Assembly (NCBI GenBank): GCA_003052455.1
Contig: QAPD01000002.1
Location: 1 to 38,399, forward strand
Direction of reading: 5' to 3'
Origin: Sphaerisporangium cinnabarinum
Lineage (GTDB): Bacteria > Actinomycetota > Actinomycetes > Actinomycetales > Cellulomonadaceae
Length of the DNA: 38,399 nt
The notes beneath the pieces were generated by a model. The model was not told the origin of the DNA. It made no database searches and was given only the letters and a program-made list of their open reading frames with translations. The number at the start of each line of letters is the position of its first letter. The first letter of the stretch is position 1. Position numbers and translations under genes: made by a program. This document shows positions 29,100 to 36,354 of this stretch, piece by piece.

Positions 29100-31345
29100 G
29101 CGGTGGTCTCCTCCGTGAGGGTGGGGACCCCGGGCGCGAACCGCCCGGAGCGTTCGAGGATCGAGGTCGTGGAACGGCCGTCGACGTAGGGCAGGACGAC
29201 GACCCGGCCGCCGTGGCGCCGGACCGTCTCCGCCTCGGGGAGCGTCTCCTCGGTGTAGTCGCCGCCCTTCGCCCAGACGTCGGGGCGCAGGCGGTCGAGC
29301 ACGGCGCGCGGGTCGTCCTCGTCGAACACGACGACGGCGGCCACGCAGTCGAGCGCGGCGAGGACCCGGGCCCGGTCGGACTGCCCGACGACGGGGCGCT
29401 GCGGTCCCTTGAGCCGCCGCACGGACGCGTCGCCGTTGAGCAGCACGACGAGGTGGTCGCCCAGGCGCGCGGCCGCCTCGAGCGTCGCGACGTGCCCGGC
29501 GTGCAGGATGTCGAAGCAGCCGCCCGTGGCGACGACGGTGCCGCCCGCCGCGCGCAGCCGGGCGGCCACGGCCTCGGGCCCGTCGGAGCCCGGCGCGGGG
29601 TCGCGACCTGGCGCGCCGGAGGTCCCGGCGACGTCGGCCGCGCTGTCCGGCACCGGCTCCGGACCACGGCCAGCCCCGCGCTCGCGGGCCGCACCCGGCG
29701 CGCGGACGACGGGGGAGTCCGCCCGGCGCCGGTAGCCCTCCGCGCCGCCCGCCGCGACCCAGGCCGAGGCCGAGGCGACGGCGGCGACGACCGCCGGGAC
29801 GAGCCCGTCGCCCCGCGCGAGCGCGACCGCGACCGTCGAGGCGAAGCGGTCGCCCGCGCCGCACGGGTCGCCGTGCGCGACGGTCGCGGGCACGTACGCC
29901 GGCTCCCCGTCGGCGCGCGCGACGAACGCGCCGCGGTCGCCCGCCGTGACGCACACGGCGCCCACGTCCCACGCGACCGCGAGCGACCGCGCGAGACCCC
30001 CGGGGTCGTCGGGCGTCGTGTCCAGGCCGAGCGCCTCCGCCGCGTCGAGCGCCTCCGCGAGGTTGGGCGTCACGAGCGCCGTCCCGGGGACCGGGGCGCC
30101 GCCGCGCGGGTGCGGGTCCCACACGACCGTCCCGGTGCGGGCCGCGTGCGCGAGCGCGTCGCGGACCGGTCCGGCGTGGGTCGTCCCCGCGCCGTAGTCG
30201 GACACGAGCACGACGTCCGCGCCCGCGAGCGCCGCCCGCGCCGCGCGCTCCGGCAGGTCGCCGGGCCGGGCGGGGCCGCCGTCGTCGACGCGCACGACGG
30301 TCTGCCCGCCGGAGCGCACGCGGGTCTTGCGTCGCGTCGTGCCGACCTGCGGCAGGGCGACGACGTCGAGGTGCGGGCGCAGCAGGGCCCGCAGCTCCGC
30401 GCCCGCGTCGTCGTCGCCGAACGGCGCGACGAGGCGCACGCTCGCGCCGTCGGCGGCGAGGAGCGCGGTCAGCCCCGCGCCGCCCGGGCTGCGCCGGACG
30501 CCGAGCGTGTCGACGACGGGCACCGGGCCGTCGGGAGAGAAGCGGGTGACCTGGCCGTCGACGTCACGGTCGAGGAGCACGTCCCCGACGACGACGACCT
30601 GCGGTCCGGTCGCCGCCGCGGAGGCCGGCGCGGGTGCCGGGGCGGGTCGTTCCTCGGCCGACCCGGCGCCCGGGAGGTCCGCCGCGGCGCGCGCCTCGCG
30701 GTGGCGGACGTGCGCGTCGAGCGCGGCGCACAGCGCGTGCACGACGACGAGGTGCAGCTCCTGCACGGACGACGTCGACGCGCCGCGCAGGGCGAGCACG
30801 TCGTCGCACGCCGTGGCGAGCGCGCAGTCCCGCGGGCCCGTGAGCGCCCACGTCGTGAGGCCGAGCTCGCGCGCCCGGCGGGCCGCCGCGACGACGTTCT
30901 CGCTCTCGCCGGAGGTCGACAGGAGCACGAGCACGTCGCCGGGGCGCCCGTGCGCGGCGACCTGTCGCGCGTACATCTCCGCGATGCCGTAGTCGTTGAC
31001 GATCGCCGTGAGGCTCGACGTCTCCGCGTGCAGGCTGATCGCGGACAACGGGGTCCGCTCGCCGTCGAATCGGCCCACGAGCTCGGCGGTGAGGTGCTGC
31101 GCCTCGGCGGCGCTGCCCCCGTTGCCCGCGACGAGGAGCCGTCCGCCCGCGAGCACGGTGTCGGCGAGCCGCGCGCCCCACGCGTCGATCCGGCCCGCCT
31201 CGGCGGTGAGCAGGTCGAGGCCGTCGTGCAGGTCGTCGGCGTGCGCGCGCAGCCAGCGGCGCGCGGCGTCGTGCGGTCCGGCACCGTGCGCGTCCGCGGA
31301 CCCCTCCGGGTGCCCGTCCGCGGGCCTGGTCCACGGCGCGGTCAC
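29096..31345 (-). CDS. Trifunctional GmhA-HldE fusion: sedoheptulose-7-phosphate isomerase, heptose kinase, heptose-1-phosphate nucleotidyltransferase
   Basis: A 749-residue three-domain fusion. Residues about 25-215 form a SIS isomerase domain like GmhA (VAGNGGSAAEAQH 72-84, LSTSGESENV 142-151). Residues about 248-545 form a PfkB/RfaE kinase like the N-terminal half of HldE (VVGDVLLDRDVDG 252-264, SPGGAGLTA 286-294, CGAGDRF 495-501 with catalytic D499). Residues about 600-740 form the nucleotidyltransferase half (TGGCFDILHAGHV 607-619 with the HAGH motif, KGGDY 693-697, STTSI 725-729). Flexible Ala/Pro/Glu-rich linkers at about 216-247 and 548-595 join them. With a GmhB phosphatase it would make ADP-D-glycero-beta-D-manno-heptose from sedoheptulose 7-phosphate. 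In Gram-negatives GmhA and HldE are separate. GTG start overlaps the upstream stop. Confidence 0.92.
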   Translation of the reverse strand: MTAPWTRPADGHPEGSADAHGAGPHDAARRWLRAHADDLHDGLDLLTAEAGRIDAWGARLADTVLAGGRLLVAGNGGSAAEAQHLTAELVGRFDGERTPLSAISLHAETSSLTAIVNDYGIAEMYARQVAAHGRPGDVLVLLSTSGESENVVAAARRARELGLTTWALTGPRDCALATACDDVLALRGASTSSVQELHLVVVHALCAALDAHVRHREARAAADLPGAGSAEERPAPAPAPASAAATGPQVVVVGDVLLDRDVDGQVTRFSPDGPVPVVDTLGVRRSPGGAGLTALLAADGASVRLVAPFGDDDAGAELRALLRPHLDVVALPQVGTTRRKTRVRSGGQTVVRVDDGGPARPGDLPERAARAALAGADVVLVSDYGAGTTHAGPVRDALAHAARTGTVVWDPHPRGGAPVPGTALVTPNLAEALDAAEALGLDTTPDDPGGLARSLAVAWDVGAVCVTAGDRGAFVARADGEPAYVPATVAHGDPCGAGDRFASTVAVALARGDGLVPAVVAAVASASAWVAAGGAEGYRRRADSPVVRAPGAARERGAGRGPEPVPDSAADVAGTSGAPGRDPAPGSDGPEAVAARLRAAGGTVVATGGCFDILHAGHVATLEAAARLGDHLVVLLNGDASVRRLKGPQRPVVGQSDRARVLAALDCVAAVVVFDEDDPRAVLDRLRPDVWAKGGDYTEETLPEAETVRRHGGRVVVLPYVDGRSTTSILERSGRFAPGVPTLTEETTA

Positions 31346-32616
31346 GGTGCGCTCACCGCCCGCAGGGGGGTGCGCCCGGCCGCGACGGGCCGGGCACGGC
31401 CGCGCTCGGTGCGCCGCGTCGCGGCGAGGCGCTCGTAGGACTCGACGGTGCGCTCGGCGACCGTGACCCAGCCGTACAGGTGCTCGGCGCGCAGCCGCGC
31501 GGCCGAGCCGAGGCGCTCCGCGAACGCCGGGTCGTCGGAGAGGCGGCGCAGCGCGGCGGCGAGCGCACCGACGTCGCGCGGCGGGACGAGCAGGCCCGTG
31601 CGTCCGTCGACGACCGAGTCGAGCAGCCCGCCCACGGCGGCGCCCACGACCGGGCGCCCGCACGCGGCGGCCTCCAGCGGGACGATCCCGAAGGGCTCGT
31701 ACCAGGGGTCGCACACGACGGCGTCGGCGGCGTGCATGAGGTCGCGCACGTCGTCCTGCGTCACGCTGCCCACGAACCGCACGCGGTCCGCGACGCCGAC
31801 CGCGACCGCGACGGCACGCAGCCGGAGCACCTCGGGATCCTCGTCGAGCGCGCCCGGCGCGGGGCCGCCCGCGACGACGAGCTCCGCGCCCGGCAGCTCC
31901 GCGAGCGCCTCGATGACCGTGTCGACGCCCTTGCGCTCGACGAGGCGGCCCACCGAGAGCAGGCGCAGCGTGCCGGGCTCGCGGTGCAGGTGCTCGGTGC
32001 GGTCCGGGTCGGGCAGGAAGCGGCCGAGGTCCACGCCGCACGGCACGACGTCGATGCGGTCCGGGTCGGCGTCGAGCGCGACGAGCTCGGCGACCTCGTC
32101 GGCGCACGTCGCGACGATCCGGTCGACCGCGCGGCACAGCAGGCGCTCGCGGGCCACGCGCTCGGCGGGGCTCGTGTCGTGCGCGCCCTGGTGGCGGCGC
32201 TTGACGGACCCGAGCGCGTGGAAGGTCTGCACGAGCGGGACGCCGAGCGCGGGAGCGGACAGCAGGCCCGCGATCCCGGACATCCAGAAGTGGGCGTGCA
32301 CGACGTCGGGCCGGGGCCCGGGCTCGATCCACCGCCGCAGGAGGTCGGCGCCGAAGGCGTCCATGTGGGGCAGGAGGTCGTCCTTCGGCACGGGCACGGG
32401 CGGACCGGCGTCCACGTGCACGACCTCGACGCCGCGCGCGAGCGGGACGCGCTCCGGGAGGGACGCGTCGTCGCGGCGCGTGAACACCTCCACGCTGTGG
32501 CCCTGCGCGCCGAGCCGCGTGGCGAGCGACGCGACGTGCACGTTCTGCCCGCCCGCGTCGACGCCGCCCAGGGCGGCGAGGGGGCTGGCGTGCTCCGAGA
32601 TCATCGCGATCTTCAT
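31342..32616 (-). CDS. GT4-family glycosyltransferase
   Basis: A 424-residue GT-B retaining glycosyltransferase. The N-terminal domain opens MKIAMISEHASPLAALGGVDAGGQNVHVASLA, with the GG(V)DAGGQNVH donor loop seen in MshA- and sucrose-phosphate-synthase-like enzymes, and DVVHAHFWMSG. The C-terminal domain has LLSVGRLVERKGVDTVIEAL and the E-x7-E motif in YEPFGIVPLEAAACGRPVV. It transfers a sugar from an NDP donor; the sugar is unknown and could be heptose or a hexose. It has the usual length. ATG at 32616 overlaps the upstream stop (ATGA), and its stop overlaps the GTG of the trifunctional gene. Confidence 0.88.
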   Translation of the reverse strand: MKIAMISEHASPLAALGGVDAGGQNVHVASLATRLGAQGHSVEVFTRRDDASLPERVPLARGVEVVHVDAGPPVPVPKDDLLPHMDAFGADLLRRWIEPGPRPDVVHAHFWMSGIAGLLSAPALGVPLVQTFHALGSVKRRHQGAHDTSPAERVARERLLCRAVDRIVATCADEVAELVALDADPDRIDVVPCGVDLGRFLPDPDRTEHLHREPGTLRLLSVGRLVERKGVDTVIEALAELPGAELVVAGGPAPGALDEDPEVLRLRAVAVAVGVADRVRFVGSVTQDDVRDLMHAADAVVCDPWYEPFGIVPLEAAACGRPVVGAAVGGLLDSVVDGRTGLLVPPRDVGALAAALRRLSDDPAFAERLGSAARLRAEHLYGWVTVAERTVESYERLAATRRTERGRARPVAAGRTPLRAVSAP

Positions 32617-33632
32617 GAGGTCACCTCCGTCAGGACCGTGTCCCAGCGCCGCAGGAACGCGGCGTGGGAGTAGTGCTCGAGCACGTGGGCGCGGGCCGCC
32701 CGGCCGTGCTCGCGGGCGTCGTCGGGGTCGGCGAGCCAGCGCCGCGCGGTCGCGGCGAGCTCGTCGGGACGGGAGCTGAGGAGCCCTGCGGCCGGGGGCA
32801 CCGCGACGGGCGCCTCGGTGGTCGGCAGCGCGAGCACCGGCATCCCGAGCGCCATCGCCTCCAGCAGGGAGAGCCCGAGGCTCGTCCAGCGGTAGGGGTG
32901 CAGGTAGGCGCGCGACGTCGCGAGCCGCGCGTGCATCGCGGCCTGGGGGACGTCGTCGTGCAGGCCGTGCGGGAGGTCGTGCGGCAGGTCGTGCGGCGCG
33001 GCGCCGGGCGCCGCGAGGTGCTCGGCGAGCTTGCCGACGCCCATCCCGTAGACGTCGAGCGGCACGTGCCGCCCCAGCCCGACGAGCACGTCGGTCCCGG
33101 CGACGCGCCAGCGCCGCACGGGCTCGTTGACGACGGCGCCGACGCTCGCCCGCTCCCCGGTGTACAGCGGGCCGGGGTCGGGGATGCCGTGGTCGACGAC
33201 GAGCGTGCGCGCGTCGCCGGTGTCCCACATGAGCGCGTTGAACGCCGTGACGTGCACGATCGGCACGAGGCCCTCCTCGACGACGTCGAGGTCGGCGAGC
33301 GGGTGCCGGGTCGCGGCCGCGTGGCCGGTCGGGGCGTTGTGCTCGACGTAGACGGCCGGGACGTCGCGGCCGGGCACGAGCCCGGTCCAGCGCCGCAGCA
33401 GCTCGACCTCCTCGGGGCGCTGGAGCACCACGACGTCGATCGCACGGTCCGCCGCGAGGTCGGCGAGCTCGTCCGGCGCGACCTCGCGCGCCCCGGGCGG
33501 CCAGTCCCAGGTGCGTGCGCGACCGCGGCCCTCCGGCCCGCGGTCGGGGACGACCGGGACGAGGTACTCGTGGCCGCCGGCGACGAACGACGTCGCCCAC
33601 GACCCGTGCACGTGCCACACGAGGATCCTCAT
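32613..33632 (-). CDS. Glycosyltransferase (GT4-like, GT-B fold)
   Basis: A 339-residue protein. It begins RILVWHVHGSWATSFVAGGHEYLVPVVPD and contains VVLQRPEEVELL, the acceptor-side YVEHNAPTGHAAATRHPL, and a C-terminal donor region with YLHPYRWTSLGLSLLEAMALGMPVLALPTTEAPVAV, the E-x7-like retaining GT motif in variant form. It lacks the KG-x-D stretch of common GT4 enzymes, so it belongs to a divergent group. A short His-rich repeat (PHDLPHDLPHGLHDD at about 213-227) forms an inserted loop. Coupled at both ends by 4-nt ATGA overlaps. Donor unknown; the context suggests it acts on the same glycan. Confidence 0.78.
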   Translation of the reverse strand: MRILVWHVHGSWATSFVAGGHEYLVPVVPDRGPEGRGRARTWDWPPGAREVAPDELADLAADRAIDVVVLQRPEEVELLRRWTGLVPGRDVPAVYVEHNAPTGHAAATRHPLADLDVVEEGLVPIVHVTAFNALMWDTGDARTLVVDHGIPDPGPLYTGERASVGAVVNEPVRRWRVAGTDVLVGLGRHVPLDVYGMGVGKLAEHLAAPGAAPHDLPHDLPHGLHDDVPQAAMHARLATSRAYLHPYRWTSLGLSLLEAMALGMPVLALPTTEAPVAVPPAAGLLSSRPDELAATARRWLADPDDAREHGRAARAHVLEHYSHAAFLRRWDTVLTEVTS

Positions 33633-34705
33633 CGGGTCACCCCCACGGCCCGCGGCAGGGCGGCGCCCGGCTCGGGCGTCCCCACGACGTGCGGGGAGGC
33701 GAGCCGGTCGACGGCCGCGACGACGTCGGCCGGGTCGACGTCGAGGCAGGGGTGGCCGGGCACCGGGCACACCCGGGCGCGCGTGCCGCGGCACGCGGCC
33801 TCCTGGTCGCCGAGCAGGACGGTCGGCACGCCCCACGGCTCCCACCGCTCCGCGGGGACCACGGGGGCGAAGAGCGACACGACGGACGTGCCCACGGCGG
33901 CGGCCAGGTGCGCGGGCCCCGTGTTGCCGACGACGACGCACCGGGCGCCCGCGAGCACCGCCGCGAGACCCGCGAGGTCCGTGCGCCCCGACAGGTCCCG
34001 GGCGCGCCCGGCCGCGACGTGCGCCGCGAGGTCGGTCTCGCCCGGTCCGCCCGTGACGACCACCTCGTGACCCGCGCGCACCAGCGCCGCGACGACGTCG
34101 CGCGCACGGTCGGGCGCGGGTGCCCGCGCCGGGACGGACGCGCCGGGGTGCACGACGACGTAGGGTCCCGCGGGCACGAGCGACGACACGTCGGGCAGCG
34201 GCTCGCGCACGCGCAGCCGGGCGCCGTCGGGCGGTGCGCCGAACCCCGCGGCGCGGGCGAGGTCGAGCGCGGCCTCGACCTCGTGCAGGCCGTCGGGGCG
34301 GGTGTGCCGCACGTCGAGGAGCGAGCCCGGGTAGTCCTCGCTCACCGCGGCGACGCGCCCGACGCCCGCGACCTTGAGCAGCATCGCCGCGGGCAGCGGG
34401 CTCTGGTGGAACGAGGTGAAGACGACCGCCGCGGCGTAGCGCCGCGCGGCGAGCGTCGCGACGAGGTCGAGCACGCTCCCGCGGTCGACGGGCGGGGGCC
34501 GGTAGCCGGACCAGGGGGCGTCGAAGACGAGCACGTCGCGCACGTCGGGGAGCAGCTCTGCCGCCGCGCGCCCGGCCGGGGCCGCCAGGACGTCCACGCG
34601 GCCGCCGTCGCGCGCGGCCGCGCGCGCCATCGCCCGCACCGCGGGGCCCGTGAGCAGGACGTCGCCGTCGCTGTCGAGGCGCACGGCGAGCACGTCGGCG
34701 CTCAT
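33629..34705 (-). CDS. GT9-family heptosyltransferase-like glycosyltransferase
   Basis: A 358-residue GT9 protein. It begins MSADVLAVRLDSDGDVLLTGPAVRAMA, the family's N-terminal loop, with ADVLVFDAPWSGY-type acceptor sequence after it. The C-terminal half has YVVVHPGASVPARAPAPDRARDVVAAL, HEVVVTGGPGETDLAAHVA and VVGNTGPAHLAAAVGTSVVSLFAP, which contact the ADP part of the donor in characterised heptosyltransferases. A late Cys/Pro-rich segment (ACRGTRARVCPVPGHPCLDVDP) resembles the C-terminal cysteine cluster of many GT9 proteins. ADP-heptose is the expected donor because the same operon makes it. Flanked on both sides by ATGA overlaps. Confidence 0.87.
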   Translation of the reverse strand: MSADVLAVRLDSDGDVLLTGPAVRAMARAAARDGGRVDVLAAPAGRAAAELLPDVRDVLVFDAPWSGYRPPPVDRGSVLDLVATLAARRYAAAVVFTSFHQSPLPAAMLLKVAGVGRVAAVSEDYPGSLLDVRHTRPDGLHEVEAALDLARAAGFGAPPDGARLRVREPLPDVSSLVPAGPYVVVHPGASVPARAPAPDRARDVVAALVRAGHEVVVTGGPGETDLAAHVAAGRARDLSGRTDLAGLAAVLAGARCVVVGNTGPAHLAAAVGTSVVSLFAPVVPAERWEPWGVPTVLLGDQEAACRGTRARVCPVPGHPCLDVDPADVVAAVDRLASPHVVGTPEPGAALPRAVGVTR

Positions 34706-36354
34706 GCCGCACGCTCCTCGTCCGGCGCCGCCGCGGACGCGCCGGGGGAGGACCCGGCGTCGTGCGCCGGGGACGCGTCGGGCAGGCGGTCGTCGAGCGC
34801 GTGGACCGCGGCGGCGAGGTCCGACGCGACGCACGGGGCGGCGGCGACCTCCTCGGCGCGCGTGACGGGCGTCGGCACGAGGACCGGGGTCGCGCCCGCG
34901 GCGAGCGCGGCGCCCACGTCGGCGCCGATGTCGCCCACGACGGCGCACCGCCACGGCTCGACGCCGAGGTCGGCCGCCGCGGCGAGCACGAGGCCGGGAT
35001 CGGGCTTGCGGCACGCGCAGGCGTCGTCCGGCGCGTGCGGGCACACCTGCCACGTGTCGAACGGGCCGAGCAGCTCCTCGACGCGCGCGTTCACGGCGTC
35101 GACCTGCGCGCGCGTGAGCAGCCCGCGCCCGACGCCGGACTGGTTGGACACCACGCCGAGCCGGACCCCGCGGGCGCGCAGGTCGTCGAGCACGGCGCGG
35201 GCGCCGGCCAGGGGGCGCACCGACGCCGGGTCGCCGTTGTACGGGACGTCGTGCACGAGCGTGCCGTCGCGGTCGAGCAGGACCGCCGCGAGCGGCGGGG
35301 GCCACGGCTCGAGCCCGCGCCGGGCGGCGACCGCGCCCGCGACGCGGTGCCGCACCGCCGCGAACGGGATGGCGGCGCTCGTCCAGGCCATGCGCCGCAG
35401 CTCGGGCCCGAACACGTCGTCTCCCGGTCGCGGCCCCGGCGCGAGGCGGCGCCCGAGGAACTGCGCGGTGAGGGCCGCCCACCCGAGCGCGCCGAGCACC
35501 GCGACGCGCGGGCGCCGCGCGACGAGCCCGCCGACGCCGACCGCGGCGGCGGCGACGGTCGCGACGTGCCACGCGAGGCGACCGCGGCCGGTCTCGGCGC
35601 GCTCGCGCCACCTCGGTCCGTGCAGGGCGCGGAACGTCGCGTCGTCGCGCGTCCCGGCCTGCACGCGCAGGCTCACCGCGTCGTCCGCGGGGCGCACGGG
35701 GTGGGTCGTCGTGCGTGTGCCGCGCACGAGCTCCCAGCCCGCCTCGCGCACGCGCAGCGCGAGGTCCGCGTCCTCGCGGTAGGCGCGGGGGAAGCGCTCG
35801 TCGAACCCGCCGACCTGCTCGAGCGCGGCGCGCCGGTACGCCATGTCGGCGGTGGCCCACGCCGCGCGCTCGAGCCCGGCGGTGCCGCGCTCCCAGTCCG
35901 TCGGACGGCGGTGCGCGGGCAGCGGGACGTGCAGGCGGCCCTGCACGCCGCCGGTGCGGGGCGTCGCCGACGCGAGGTCCTGCGCGAGCAGGCGCGCCCA
36001 CCCGGCGGGGAGCTCGACGTCGTCGTCGAGGAGCACGACCCACGGCGCGGTCGTCGAGCGCCACCCGGCGTTGCGCGCGGCGGCGGGCCCCCGGCCCCCG
36101 GTGCGCACGACGCGCGCGCCGAGCGCGCGGCCGGCGTCCCCGAGGTCGAGCGGGTCGGGCACCGGGTCGGTCGTGCCGGGCAGCGGCAGCCGCCGGTCGT
36201 CCGCGACGACGACCTCGGCCGGCCCGGGGGAGTCCGGGCCGTCGGCCTGGGCGACGAGGGACTCCAGGAGCCGGTCGAGCGACGGGCGGCCGATCGAGGG
36301 CACGACGACGGCGTACGCCACCGGGGGTGCGGGGCGGCCCGCGGGCGCGCTCAC
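34702..36354 (-). CDS. GT2 glycosyltransferase fused to GmhB-type heptose bisphosphate phosphatase
   Basis: A 550-residue fusion. Residues about 12-245 are a family-2 glycosyltransferase (VVVPSIGRPSLDRLL, DDD motif at 110-112, and GGFDERFPRAYREDADLALR near 182-201). Two hydrophobic stretches at about 260-300 could attach it to the membrane. Residues about 355-525 are an HAD phosphatase: DRDGTLV with D361 and D363, NQSGVGRG at 404-411, GDIGADV at 474-480. The zinc motif CPHAPDDACACRKP (C438, H440, C446, C448) is diagnostic of GmhB and histidinol-phosphatase-like HADs. GmhB removes the 7-phosphate of heptose 1,7-bisphosphate, the step missing from the trifunctional enzyme in the same operon. 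GTG start overlaps the carbamoyltransferase stop. Confidence 0.9.
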   Translation of the reverse strand: MSAPAGRPAPPVAYAVVVPSIGRPSLDRLLESLVAQADGPDSPGPAEVVVADDRRLPLPGTTDPVPDPLDLGDAGRALGARVVRTGGRGPAAARNAGWRSTTAPWVVLLDDDVELPAGWARLLAQDLASATPRTGGVQGRLHVPLPAHRRPTDWERGTAGLERAAWATADMAYRRAALEQVGGFDERFPRAYREDADLALRVREAGWELVRGTRTTTHPVRPADDAVSLRVQAGTRDDATFRALHGPRWRERAETGRGRLAWHVATVAAAAVGVGGLVARRPRVAVLGALGWAALTAQFLGRRLAPGPRPGDDVFGPELRRMAWTSAAIPFAAVRHRVAGAVAARRGLEPWPPPLAAVLLDRDGTLVHDVPYNGDPASVRPLAGARAVLDDLRARGVRLGVVSNQSGVGRGLLTRAQVDAVNARVEELLGPFDTWQVCPHAPDDACACRKPDPGLVLAAAADLGVEPWRCAVVGDIGADVGAALAAGATPVLVPTPVTRAEEVAAAPCVASDLAAAVHALDDRLPDASPAHDAGSSPGASAAAPDEERAA

